Positions 1 through 7,036 of a stretch of DNA of 33,878 nt are shown here, piece by piece. The stretch comes from Acidimicrobiia bacterium UBA4744 (GTDB lineage: Bacteria > Actinomycetota > Acidimicrobiia > Spongiisociales > UBA4744). The position numbers and the translations under genes were made by a program. The stretch lies in contig DHIO01000041.1 in the NCBI GenBank assembly GCA_002403855.1, forward strand, positions 75,760 to 109,637, in the 5' to 3' direction. How positions within the stretch are numbered: position 1 is the first letter of the stretch; every line of letters starts with the position of its first letter. The notes beneath the pieces were generated by a model. It saw only the letters and a program-made list of their open reading frames with translations, had not been told where the DNA came from and searched no databases.

Positions 1-28
1 GAAACCTGAAACCTGAAACCTCGAACCT
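1..28. repeat. Heptad tandem repeat (GAAACCT)n at window edge
   Basis: Three exact copies of GAAACCT are followed by a degenerate fourth unit (CGAACCT). The array ends 2 bases before the xylB stop codon, so it lies just 3' of that gene, and it may extend beyond the window. A diverged array with the same 7-base period lies just 3' of argG at 13535-13560. This suggests a dispersed intergenic repeat family; no function is visible. Confidence 0.75.
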
Positions 29-30
29 TC

Positions 31-1461
31 CTACGAGTTCAACTCGGCCATCAATTCGCGCACCCTGTGGATCCGCCGGCGCGTTTCCTCGTCTCTCGTC
101 ACCGGCTCCAGCAGGGTCCCCCGGCGAGTGTCCCAACGTCTCGCCACTTGGTCGGGTTGTTCTCCACTGAGCTGTGAGGCCGCCTGGGCGGCCGCTCCGA
201 GCGCCACGAGCTCCTCAGCTTCGGGTATCTGTACGGCTCGTCCAGACATCTTCTGCACTACGGTTCTCCAGGTTGATCCCTTCGCCCCCCCGCCGACCAG
301 CACCAGCGGGGCGTCGGCGGCGATACCCGAGCTGCGGTGGTCGATCACATCGAGGGCGTCGAGCAGGCCGACGACCGCTCCTCGATAGGCACCCAGCAGA
401 ATCTCGCTCGGCTCGGTGGTATGACGTAGCCCGATGATGGAAGCGGTGGCGTTGGGAAGATTCGGGGTCCGCTCACCGTCGAAATAGGGGAGAACGACAA
501 CGCTCGAGTCACCGGCGACGTTGTCACGGTCCAGTCCCAGCCAGGCGGCCACGCGGTCCACGGCCAACGTACAGTTGAGTGTGGCTGCCAAGGGGAGGAA
601 GCGGCCGGTGGCATCCGCGAAACCGGCGACCGTACCCGAGGGATCTACGATCCGGGATTCGGACACCATGAACGCGGTTCCGGAAGTACCCAGACTGATC
701 ACCGGCACGCCCGCCTCCAATCCCAACCCGACCGCTGCGCCGGCATTGTCACCGGTCCCGGGGCCGACCGGAATGCCGGCCGGGATCCCGGTGAAGCCGG
801 CTGCCTCGCTCGTGACGGTCCCGGCGGTCTGCGTCGGACCGAGAACTTCCGGGAGAAGGGCCGGATCGAGCCGAAGGGAAGGGTGGCCCAGGACTTCCTC
901 GATGTAGGATTCTGTGGCCGTCGACCACCACGCCGTTCCAGAGGCATCTCCCCGATCCGTCACCCCGCGGCCGCACAACCGTTCGGTCAGGAAATCATGG
1001 GGCAGCCGAATCGCCGCGGCAGCCAGCGCAGCCTGCGGTTCGACCCTTCGCAGCCAGGCCCACTTCGTAGCAGTGAAGGACGCTACCGGAACCAGTCCCA
1101 CCCGCTCGGCCCACCATTCCGAGCCGCCAAATGCTTCGATCAGGGCGGCGGCGTCCGGCGCCGATTCCGTATCGTTCCACAGCTTGGCCGGACGCAGAGG
1201 TCTTCCATCGCCATCGAGGACCACCATCCCGTGCTGTTGCCCGGCAATCGATATCGCGGCGATCTCGCCTCCCCGGCCGGTCTCCCCGAGCGCATCACGC
1301 AGACCGGTCCACCAGACCTCGGGATCCGACTCCCGCGCTCCGCTCCCACCGAAGACTTCGTGTGCTGCCCTTCCGAGGGCAACCGTGCGACCCGAGTCGA
1401 CATCAACGACCAGCGCTTTGGTTGACTGTGTCGAGCAGTCGATTCCGGCTACCAGCGGCAT
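31..1461 (-). CDS. xylB: Xylulokinase (FGGY carbohydrate kinase)
   Basis: It phosphorylates D-xylulose to xylulose 5-phosphate with ATP in the cytoplasm, feeding the pentose phosphate pathway. The 476-aa length is normal for FGGY kinases. The N-terminus has the first ATPase-fold phosphate motif (GIDCSTQSTKALVVD), followed by the xylulokinase-type SIAGQQHGMVVLD segment, ASFTATKWAWL and LPHDFLTERL. GTGDNAGAAVGLG carries the expected catalytic Asp, and a C-terminal VGGGAKG adenosine-binding motif is present. The ATG start is preceded by GGGG five bases upstream. No xylose isomerase or sugar transporter lies nearby in the window, so the substrate rests on family resemblance; another pentulose is possible. 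Confidence 0.9.
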   Translation of the reverse strand: MPLVAGIDCSTQSTKALVVDVDSGRTVALGRAAHEVFGGSGARESDPEVWWTGLRDALGETGRGGEIAAISIAGQQHGMVVLDGDGRPLRPAKLWNDTESAPDAAALIEAFGGSEWWAERVGLVPVASFTATKWAWLRRVEPQAALAAAAIRLPHDFLTERLCGRGVTDRGDASGTAWWSTATESYIEEVLGHPSLRLDPALLPEVLGPTQTAGTVTSEAAGFTGIPAGIPVGPGTGDNAGAAVGLGLEAGVPVISLGTSGTAFMVSESRIVDPSGTVAGFADATGRFLPLAATLNCTLAVDRVAAWLGLDRDNVAGDSSVVVLPYFDGERTPNLPNATASIIGLRHTTEPSEILLGAYRGAVVGLLDALDVIDHRSSGIAADAPLVLVGGGAKGSTWRTVVQKMSGRAVQIPEAEELVALGAAAQAASQLSGEQPDQVARRWDTRRGTLLEPVTRDEETRRRIHRVRELMAELNS

Positions 1462-1503
1462 ACGAACCCCAAACTAACGGCTTCGACACTTCCCGGTCAT
1501 CGC

Positions 1504-2262
1504 CTAGAGGTGGGCTCGGAGCCAAGCTATGTCGGCGGCTTGCTCTTCGGCACCACCGGAAGTCTCCACGACCACGTTTGCGCCGGCTTCGCGAACGACC
1601 GAGAGCAGCAACTCCGGAGGGATCTCACCCTTTCCGAGGTTGGCATGACGATCGCGGCGGCTGTCGAACGGATCGCGCGAATCGTTGCAGTGCACCAAAT
1701 CGATTCGGCCGGTAGCCTTCAACACCCGGTCGACGAGCCCGTCCAGTTCCTCACCCGCCGCCCAGAAGTGGCAGGTGTCCAGACAGAATCCGGGACCAAG
1801 ATCACCGATCTCTTCCCACAACCTGGCGATGTCGTCGACCCGCCTGGCCATCGCCGCCTCGCCGCCTGCCGTGTTCTCGATGAGGATCTGCAGTTCTGTC
1901 TCCAGAGGCTCCAGCGCCTTCCTCCATCGTTCCGGACCGTCCTCGATCGATCCTTCGGCAGTCACATATCCTCCGTGCACGATGACCGCTGTCGCGCCGA
2001 AGGCCTCCGCCGCCTCGAGGGTCTGGGCCAGGATCTTGCGGCTGGGGATGCGCACCCGGTTGTTGGGCGAAACGACGTTGATCAGATAGGGGGCGTGCAC
2101 GTAGATAGGAATGGAGGCGGCCAGGAGTTCATCGGCATCGGAGCGCGGTAGCGGCTTCTTCCAGGACTGCGGATTTGAAGCGAACATCTGAACAACGTCC
2201 GCCTTCCGGCGGGCGGCTTCCTCCAATGGACGAGCGTTGTTGACGTGAGCTCCAATCAGCAT
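1504..2262 (-). CDS. nfo: Endonuclease IV (AP endonuclease)
   Basis: It cleaves DNA 5' of abasic sites in base excision repair, using a tri-metal TIM-barrel active site. The 252-aa length is short for the family but normal for actinobacterial members. Visible motifs are GAHVNNARPLEEA at the N-terminus, VQMFASNPQSW, VIVHGGY with a metal-binding His, IENTAGGE with a Glu ligand, CLDTCHFWAAG with Asp and His ligands, and the C-terminal VHCNDSRDPFDSRRDRHANLGKGEI signature, which carries further His and Asp ligands. It sits between xylB (42-bp gap) and a small membrane protein (12-bp gap) on the same strand, so co-transcription from the pyrE side is likely. Confidence 0.94.
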   Translation of the reverse strand: MLIGAHVNNARPLEEAARRKADVVQMFASNPQSWKKPLPRSDADELLAASIPIYVHAPYLINVVSPNNRVRIPSRKILAQTLEAAEAFGATAVIVHGGYVTAEGSIEDGPERWRKALEPLETELQILIENTAGGEAAMARRVDDIARLWEEIGDLGPGFCLDTCHFWAAGEELDGLVDRVLKATGRIDLVHCNDSRDPFDSRRDRHANLGKGEIPPELLLSVVREAGANVVVETSGGAEEQAADIAWLRAHL

Positions 2263-2274
2263 CCCGAGACCTTC

Positions 2275-2844
2275 CTATTGATCGTCCTTAACCTCGCCAT
2301 CTGCCGATTCACGGAGTTGCGACAGCGATTCGACGATGCCGGTGGTGGGCGGCGACCAGTCGGATGTGTCGATGAGTAATTCGGCTGAACCAACCCACCT
2401 CGCTCCCCATGGGTGATCGGGCAGCCCGCTTCGTTGGGCGAACTCGATTCGGACCGCCGGGTAGGCATCGCCCTCGTCGTCGATCTCCTCGTATTCCATC
2501 GCTAGGAAACCGTCCCACGGAACCAGGATGGCGGGTTGAAAGGGTCCGGCCACGGCCAGGTGGATCCCTTCACTATCCGCAACGAACACCTTTTTGGGAA
2601 ACACGAGTTCCTTGAGGCCCCAGACAACGAGGACGGACCCGACGATGATGCACAGAGCCGCGATAATCGTGTCGCGGGGCTCGAATGCCGGCAGCTCTTC
2701 CGCTCCGTAGATCAAGTCCCCAAACCTGCCGATCAGCTTCTGTTCAAGGAAATAGTCGACTCCGATGAGCAAGAAGGGAACCCCCAGGAGAGCGAGCAGC
2801 CAGACCTTTACCGCCGACTTCTCGAACTCAACCGTCTGGGCCAT
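2275..2844 (-). CDS. Two-TM membrane protein of unknown function
   Basis: I do not recognise a named family. The 189-aa protein has two predicted membrane helices (about residues 12-34 and 60-80) separated by a short acidic loop. A soluble C-terminal half of about 100 residues follows, with alternating hydrophobic strands (VFVADSEGIHLAV, ILVPWDGFLAMEYEEI), resembling the PH-like domain of small bacterial membrane proteins. I chose the second of two adjacent ATGs because GGAG lies six bases upstream; this start overlaps the end of pyrE by 17 bases, implying translational coupling. The C-terminus is charged (ESADGEVKDDQ). Sequence alone gives no specific role. Confidence 0.8.
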   Translation of the reverse strand: MAQTVEFEKSAVKVWLLALLGVPFLLIGVDYFLEQKLIGRFGDLIYGAEELPAFEPRDTIIAALCIIVGSVLVVWGLKELVFPKKVFVADSEGIHLAVAGPFQPAILVPWDGFLAMEYEEIDDEGDAYPAVRIEFAQRSGLPDHPWGARWVGSAELLIDTSDWSPPTTGIVESLSQLRESADGEVKDDQ

Positions 2845-3400
2845 CATCAACTCCAAGATCACCGGGCGTGAGGAGAGGCTCGTACTTGATCCCGACGTCG
2901 GCCATGCGCTCCCGAACCACGCCTGCGCTCCGATCCACGAGCGCTATCGCTTGCACGATCTGCAGACCTGAGGCTAATGCCACCTCGATTGCTTCGAACA
3001 AGGCTCCGCCCGTGGTGGTCGTGTCTTCCACCACGGCCACCACATCCTCCGGTCCAACCGGCCCGACCAGCCTTCCCCCGGCACCGTGATCTTTGGCTTC
3101 CTTGCGGATCGAAAAGGCTCGCAGGGCTCTTCCCCGCGGCAGGGCAACCGCTGCCGTCGCCACCGCAATAGGATCGGCTCCCATCGTCATGCCTCCCAGC
3201 GCCTCGACCCGCTCATCGAGCACCTCGAGAACGGCATCGGCTACTGCCCGAGAACCGGCGCCGTCAAACGTCGTCTGCCGCGCATCGAGATACCACGAGG
3301 TGGTCACACCCGACCGCAAGACGAAGGGCCCGTCGGTCCGCAGAGAATGGCTACGAAGGTGCTCGAGAAGAACCCTCCGCCGATCGGAAAAAACGCTCAA
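2828..3400 (-). CDS. pyrE: Orotate phosphoribosyltransferase
   Basis: It transfers the ribose 5-phosphate group from PRPP to orotate to make OMP, the fifth step of UMP synthesis. The 190-aa protein has the type I PRTase PRPP loop VVAVVEDTTTTGGALFEA, the flexible catalytic segment IRKEAKDHGAGG with its Lys and His, and an N-terminal substrate region LRSGVTTSWYLDAR. The start is TTG; there is no in-frame ATG or GTG between it and the upstream stop at 3434-3436, and no well-spaced Shine-Dalgarno is visible. Two stem-loops lie just upstream. No other pyrimidine gene is in the window. Its 3' end overlaps the downstream membrane-protein gene. Confidence 0.92.
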   Translation of the reverse strand: MSVFSDRRRVLLEHLRSHSLRTDGPFVLRSGVTTSWYLDARQTTFDGAGSRAVADAVLEVLDERVEALGGMTMGADPIAVATAAVALPRGRALRAFSIRKEAKDHGAGGRLVGPVGPEDVVAVVEDTTTTGGALFEAIEVALASGLQIVQAIALVDRSAGVVRERMADVGIKYEPLLTPGDLGVDDGPDG

Positions 3401-3427
3401 GTCCTGGCCGCTCCGTACCGATGATAG

Positions 3428-3492
3428 AGGTGGTTAGCCCACCTCCCGTGTTAGCCCGACCATAGCGACCGCCTCCCCCAAGGGCGGTCGCT
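3428..3492 (-). promoter_or_regulatory. Two stem-loops upstream of pyrE
   Basis: A 6-bp stem with a 5-nt loop (3428-3444) and a perfect 10-bp stem with a 9-nt loop (3464-3492) lie 28-92 bases upstream of the pyrE TTG start. No T-run follows either hairpin on either strand. They may be an attenuator-like leader for pyrE, or simply a terminator with no T-run. The structures are seen directly; the regulatory role is inference. Confidence 0.45.
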
Positions 3493-3592
3493 TCCGTCTG
3501 CGACGGCGAGGATCTCGAGACTCGCTTCTCTCGTTGCCCCACCGGAGTACCAAGGATTCGTGCGGCGAATCGTCACGTCCTCGATTCTGCAC

Positions 3593-3598
3593 TAGGTT
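3593..3598 (+). promoter_or_regulatory. Leaderless-type -10 box (TAGGTT)
   Basis: TAGGTT ends six bases before the ATG of the 51-aa protein, so transcription would start at or next to the A of the start codon. A weak -35 candidate (TCGTCA, 3570-3575, four of six matches to TTGACA) lies 17 bases upstream. No good Shine-Dalgarno is present. Confidence 0.5.
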
Positions 3599-3604
3599 CA
3601 GGCC

Positions 3605-3760
3605 ATGAGCCACGATCCTCATCCCCGTCACGTGGTCCACAACTGGCGCAACTCCGATCTGCCCTTTCTCGAGAAGCTGGCTATGGCAGCAAAGAACACT
3701 GCCATCAAGCTCAGAAAGGGGTCGAACTGCTGCGGAAACCACGGCGAGCCCGGGTGTTGA
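3605..3760 (+). CDS. Small 51-aa protein with C-terminal CCGNHGEPGC motif
   Basis: This short reading frame starts MSHDPHPRHVVHN and ends in CCGNHGEPGC. The middle is amphipathic and basic (DLPFLEKLAMAAKN, then IKLRKG). Three cysteines in the last ten residues, with Gly, Asn and His between them, suggest metal or cofactor binding or a redox role, but I cannot name a function. I have an unverified impression of similar short CCGNxGxPGC proteins in other bacteria. A TAGGTT -10 box sits six bases before the ATG, and a hairpin follows the stop. It stands alone, divergent from pyrE and convergent with the prenyltransferase gene. Confidence 0.65.
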   Translation: MSHDPHPRHVVHNWRNSDLPFLEKLAMAAKNTAIKLRKGSNCCGNHGEPGC

Positions 3761-3771
3761 AAAGGTCCCGA

Positions 3772-3790
3772 TGCGCCCGGTCCGGGCGCA
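3772..3790. terminator. Hairpin between convergent genes
   Basis: A perfect 8-bp GC-rich stem (TGCGCCCG/CGGGCGCA) with a 3-nt loop lies 11 bases after the small protein's stop and 43 bases before the convergent prenyltransferase stop. There is no T-run. A bidirectional terminator is the simplest reading. Confidence 0.5.
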
Positions 3791-3833
3791 ACAGACGGGG
3801 ATGGTCACGAAGAATGAGCCCCGGATAGTCCCG

Positions 3834-4616
3834 TCACCTGCCGAACCGGCGGTTCCGACGAGTGAAATCACGCAGAGCCCGAAGGAAATCCACTCGCCGA
3901 AACGCCGGCCAGTAGACGTCCACGAAGGCGAATTCCGAGTACGCGGACTGCCAGAGCAGGAACCCCGACAAGCGCGATTCACCACTGGTGCGGATCACCA
4001 GGTCGGGATCGGGGAGGTCCGCCGTGTAGAGATGACCGGCGATCCGGTCCGCGTCGATGTAGTCGGCGATCTCATCTGCCGGAGTCCCGGCGGCAGCCAG
4101 CGACGAAACCAGATCCTGCACGGCATCGACGATCTCCTGCCGGCCGCCGTACCCGACGGCGATGGTCAGCCTGCGATGTCCGGAGCCCGCTCGCTCCTGC
4201 GCCTGTTTGGCGGCTCTCACAAGGTCCGGAGGAAGCAGATCCAGGCTCCCGATGAAGCGCAACTCCAACTCGTAGCGTCGGGCGAGGTCGGGCAATCGTT
4301 CGAACAGACTGATCAGAACCTCGAAATAGGGCTGCAGTTCCTCGGTGGGTCTGGCCAGGTTCTCCTTGCTCAACAACCATCCGGTAATGGCCGGGATGTC
4401 GATCTGCTGCGCCCACCCGAGAAACTCCTCGAACTTACACATGCCGACCCGATAACTGGCCTCGTAGTCCGCCAGGCCCTCAGCCCGTGCGTACCGGCGA
4501 TGGCCGTCCAGGATGATGCCGATGTGACGCGGGAGTCGCTGTGGATCAAGCTGCCGCAACAAACGGTCCTCGTACAGCCGGTACACCGGCCGCAGCAGCG
4601 TTCTCTCCTGGCTCAT
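3834..4616 (-). CDS. Divergent cis-prenyltransferase (UppS family)
   Basis: The family condenses isopentenyl diphosphate onto an allylic diphosphate to make Z-polyprenyl diphosphates, such as the undecaprenyl carrier for cell-wall synthesis. The protein is 260 aa. The ATG was chosen because GGGGGA lies five bases upstream. The catalytic Asp is present in IILDGHRRYARAEG (D37), but the usual Asn after DG is His39, and the usual His of the GHxxG motif aligns with Tyr55. YGGRQEIVDA and the C-terminal LVIRTSGESRLSGFLLWQSAYSEFAF block are well conserved. These changes suggest a specialised or short-chain enzyme rather than the housekeeping UppS. The reading frame extends upstream, but that part lacks family similarity. 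Confidence 0.85.
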   Translation of the reverse strand: MSQERTLLRPVYRLYEDRLLRQLDPQRLPRHIGIILDGHRRYARAEGLADYEASYRVGMCKFEEFLGWAQQIDIPAITGWLLSKENLARPTEELQPYFEVLISLFERLPDLARRYELELRFIGSLDLLPPDLVRAAKQAQERAGSGHRRLTIAVGYGGRQEIVDAVQDLVSSLAAAGTPADEIADYIDADRIAGHLYTADLPDPDLVIRTSGESRLSGFLLWQSAYSEFAFVDVYWPAFRRVDFLRALRDFTRRNRRFGR

Positions 4617-4781
4617 CGCGATCCCCCGCGTGGCAGCCATTGCATGGTACCGCCCGGGCAATCTTTCCACATCCGACCCGACTGCATCGGCTCCTTGTTC
4701 GTGTGGATCAGTGGCCCTCCAGAAGGCAGCTGGCGGTCCTGCCGATCGTCCGAACGAACTAGCTCCGGAAAACTGCCCGGG

Positions 4782-4787
4782 TAGGCT
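4782..4787 (+). promoter_or_regulatory. Leaderless-type -10 box (TAGGCT)
   Basis: TAGGCT ends six bases before the GTG start of the hemolysin III gene, the same geometry as at 3593. No matching -35 is evident. It lies in the 177-bp divergent region between the prenyltransferase and hemolysin III genes, where I see nothing else. Confidence 0.5.
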
Positions 4788-4793
4788 CCCACC

Positions 4794-5459
4794 GTGGACC
4801 GGGTCAAGCTCGGCAGGATGCATCACCCCGTTCGCGGGTTCCTTCACGGCACCGCTGCGCTGCTGTCCGTGGCCGGGATGATCGTGCTGGCCGTAAAGAC
4901 GGCAGGGGATCTGCCCCGCATGCTCACGATGCTGGTCTTCTCAGGCAGCATGGTCGCCCTCTACACCACCAGTTCGCTCTACCACTCGATACCGTGGAAG
5001 GAGCGATGGAAGAAACGCATGCAGCGCTTCGACCACTCGATGATCTTTCTCCTCGTCGCCGGGACCTACACCCCGATCGCCTTCAATGTGCTCACCGGCA
5101 CCTGGAAGTGGACGACCCTGGCAGTGGTCTGGGGTATCGCGGTGATCGGGATCCTGCAGAAGATGCTCTTCCCCAAGGTGCGGAACTGGCTTTCGATCAC
5201 GCTCTACATGGTGATGGGGTGGTTCGCAGTGATCCCCGTTCGGGAACTCTTCGATCGGCTCCCCCTCGAGGCAATGGCGCTGTTGATCGTGGGCGGGGCC
5301 TGCTATTCAGTAGGGATGATCCTCCTGGTCGCCAAGCGACCCCGACTTTTCCCTCGGGTGTTCTCGTACCACGAGGTGTTCCACATACTTGTGATCACCG
5401 GCAGCCTCCTCCACTTCCTGATGATCCTCACCTACGTAGTCCCGATCGAGCGGCAGTGA
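4794..5459 (+). CDS. Hemolysin III / PAQR-family membrane protein
   Basis: This is a 221-aa seven-helix membrane protein of the hemolysin III (YqfA/PAQR) family. These are zinc-dependent membrane hydrolase-like proteins implicated in membrane lipid homeostasis; the exact bacterial substrate is not settled. The family zinc ligands are visible: His in TSSLYHSIPW and the C-terminal SYHEVFHILVITGSLLHF with HxxxH. RFDHSMIFLLVAGTYTP is the diagnostic helix 3 segment. I chose the GTG start because a -10 box sits directly before it. ATG at 4818 (MHHPVRGFLHG) is a possible alternative that keeps the whole domain. It is divergent from the prenyltransferase gene. Confidence 0.9.
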   Translation: MDRVKLGRMHHPVRGFLHGTAALLSVAGMIVLAVKTAGDLPRMLTMLVFSGSMVALYTTSSLYHSIPWKERWKKRMQRFDHSMIFLLVAGTYTPIAFNVLTGTWKWTTLAVVWGIAVIGILQKMLFPKVRNWLSITLYMVMGWFAVIPVRELFDRLPLEAMALLIVGGACYSVGMILLVAKRPRLFPRVFSYHEVFHILVITGSLLHFLMILTYVVPIERQ

Positions 5460-5688
5460 TCGACGATTACGGCCTGCGAACCATCGACCTACGACTCAAT
5501 CGGCCTCCCCGCCCCACCACCGGTCAACCTGCCGCCGGTCGCCCCCGGCCGGGTTGAGCCGGAGGCCCGCTTCACCCACCACCCGGCCCGACCTCCTCGC
5601 GTCGACGCACTGCCCGCCCGGGCTGCAGGGAGGCCTTACCTCCACAACGACGCTGCCGCCGCGACCCGAAGATCGTGATGCGCACGCT
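5460..5688. other. 229-bp convergent intergenic region with inverted repeat
   Basis: This is the spacer between the convergent hemolysin III and mscS-like genes. It contains a long imperfect inverted repeat (arms 5520-5529 and 5552-5562, CCGGTCAACC against GGTTGAGCCGG with one bulged base), probably a bidirectional terminator. I see no credible coding frame, tRNA or promoter here. Confidence 0.5.
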
Positions 5689-6909
5689 CTAGCGATCAGA
5701 ACCGAGGCCCTCGCTCGGCACTTCTCGCAGTGCCTTGATGTCCCATCCGGTGGGCTCCTGGAACACCCGCAGCCCGAACTCGGGGACCATGGCCAACACA
5801 TGATCGAAGATGTCGGCCTGAATGGTCTCGTACTGTGGCCACCTGGTGTCCGACACGAAGACGTACAACTCGAGCGGGAGCCCCTGCGGACCCGGCGGCA
5901 GCTGGCGCACCAACGTTGTCATGGTGTCCGTGGCCAACCCGGGGCGGGACCGCAGATAGGCAACCAGGTACGCACGGAAGGTGCCGATGTTGGTCAGCCT
6001 CCGGGGATCGCCCACCAGCTCGGGACCCGGATCGTGAAGGTGCTGCCAATCCTCCAACTCCTGGCCCTTCTCCTCCATGTAGTTGTGGAGCGGCGCAAAG
6101 CGTTCGAACCGTTCGATTTCCTCGTCGGTCAGGAACCGGATCGTCGAGAGATCGAGGTAGATGGCGCGCTTGATACGCCGGCCTCCGGACTCGGTCATGC
6201 TTCGCCAGTTCCGGAATGAATCCGAGACCAGCTTGTACGTCGGAACCGTGGAGATCGTCTTGTCCCAGTTCTGCACTTTGACGGTATGCAGGGCGATGTC
6301 GACGACATCGCCGTCGACATTGAGGTGAGGCATTTCGATCCAGTCGCCAACCCGCACCAGGTCGTTCTGGGCGATCTGCAGGGAAGCAACCAGGGAGAGG
6401 ATTGTGTCTTTGAAGACGAGCAGCAGCACTGCCGTCATCGCTCCCAGTCCCCCCAAGAGCAACCCGATCTGCTGGCCGCTGAGCCGAGCAACGATGACGA
6501 TCACTCCGAAGACCGACAGAACGATCATCACCACCTGCAGGTAGCCCTTGATCGGCCGGTTCTCGGCGATGTCCAAGCGGCTGTAGACATCATTGAACGA
6601 GTTGAAGGCAGCGTTGACGGCGGTCAAGCCGGTGACGATGAGCAAACTGTCCGTAAAGGCCTCGAGGAATCGAACCCAGTCCGTTCCCAGTCCGTCGATC
6701 ATGTGGATCCCAAAACGGAAGACCACCAACGGCATGAGGAGCGACAGGCGGTGCAGCACCTTGCGGTCGAGGAGGATGTCGTCCCACTTCGCCCTGGTCC
6801 GCGCTACCGCCGCATGCACCACCGGGATGAGCAGGTACCTACCGGCCAGGTAAGCGGCCACCGCTGCCCCGAGCACGATGAGCAGCTGGAGCCAGGGTGA
6901 GTCGGTCAT
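5689..6909 (-). CDS. MscS-family mechanosensitive channel, YbdG-like
   Basis: This 406-aa inner-membrane protein is predicted to release solutes on hypo-osmotic stress. About five membrane segments fill the first 180 residues. The pore helix and MscS beta domain follow (GLLLGGLGAMTAVLLLVFKDTILSLVASLQIAQNDLVRVGDWIEMP). The features that place it with E. coli YbdG rather than MscS are the NRPIKGYLQV segment, FRNWRSMTESGGRRIKRAIYLD, and the long C-terminal domain with LTNIGTFRAYLVAYLRSRPGL. TAACCT ends seven bases before the ATG, so transcription is likely leaderless. The gene lies downstream of the NHLRC2-like gene on the same strand with a 127-bp gap and its own promoter. Confidence 0.92.
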   Translation of the reverse strand: MTDSPWLQLLIVLGAAVAAYLAGRYLLIPVVHAAVARTRAKWDDILLDRKVLHRLSLLMPLVVFRFGIHMIDGLGTDWVRFLEAFTDSLLIVTGLTAVNAAFNSFNDVYSRLDIAENRPIKGYLQVVMIVLSVFGVIVIVARLSGQQIGLLLGGLGAMTAVLLLVFKDTILSLVASLQIAQNDLVRVGDWIEMPHLNVDGDVVDIALHTVKVQNWDKTISTVPTYKLVSDSFRNWRSMTESGGRRIKRAIYLDLSTIRFLTDEEIERFERFAPLHNYMEEKGQELEDWQHLHDPGPELVGDPRRLTNIGTFRAYLVAYLRSRPGLATDTMTTLVRQLPPGPQGLPLELYVFVSDTRWPQYETIQADIFDHVLAMVPEFGLRVFQEPTGWDIKALREVPSEGLGSDR

Positions 6910-6916
6910 CGGCCAG

Positions 6917-6922
6917 AGGTTA
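6917..6922 (-). promoter_or_regulatory. Leaderless-type -10 box (TAACCT)
   Basis: TAACCT ends seven bases before the ATG of the mscS-like gene. The same hexamer occupies the same position at 16859-16864 and 28519-28524. Confidence 0.55.
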
Positions 6923-7036
6923 GATGAGCGGTTGGCTCAGTCGCGTTTCATCCAGCTTCGCGGCAGCCACCCTGCCGGTCTCGCGGCCGAAACCCGGGCC
7001 GGCTCGAATAGTCCTCGCTTGCGGCCTTGTTCCAGC

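Noticed and set aside
1..28. CRISPR array
   Set aside because: The repeat unit is seven bases with no spacers, and no cas genes are present.
3434..3985. 183-codon minus-strand frame spanning the pyrE upstream region
   Set aside because: It is antisense to the 51-aa gene, overlaps the uppS end, has arginine/glycine-rich composition typical of a shadow frame, and shows no recognisable domain.
3834..4847. A 337-codon version of the prenyltransferase
   Set aside because: The first 77 codons overlap the divergent hemolysin III gene start, lack family similarity and precede a well-placed GGGGGA ribosome site.
5460..5688. tRNA or small RNA gene in the largest convergent gap
   Set aside because: No cloverleaf or T-loop pattern was found; the inverted repeat fits a terminator.
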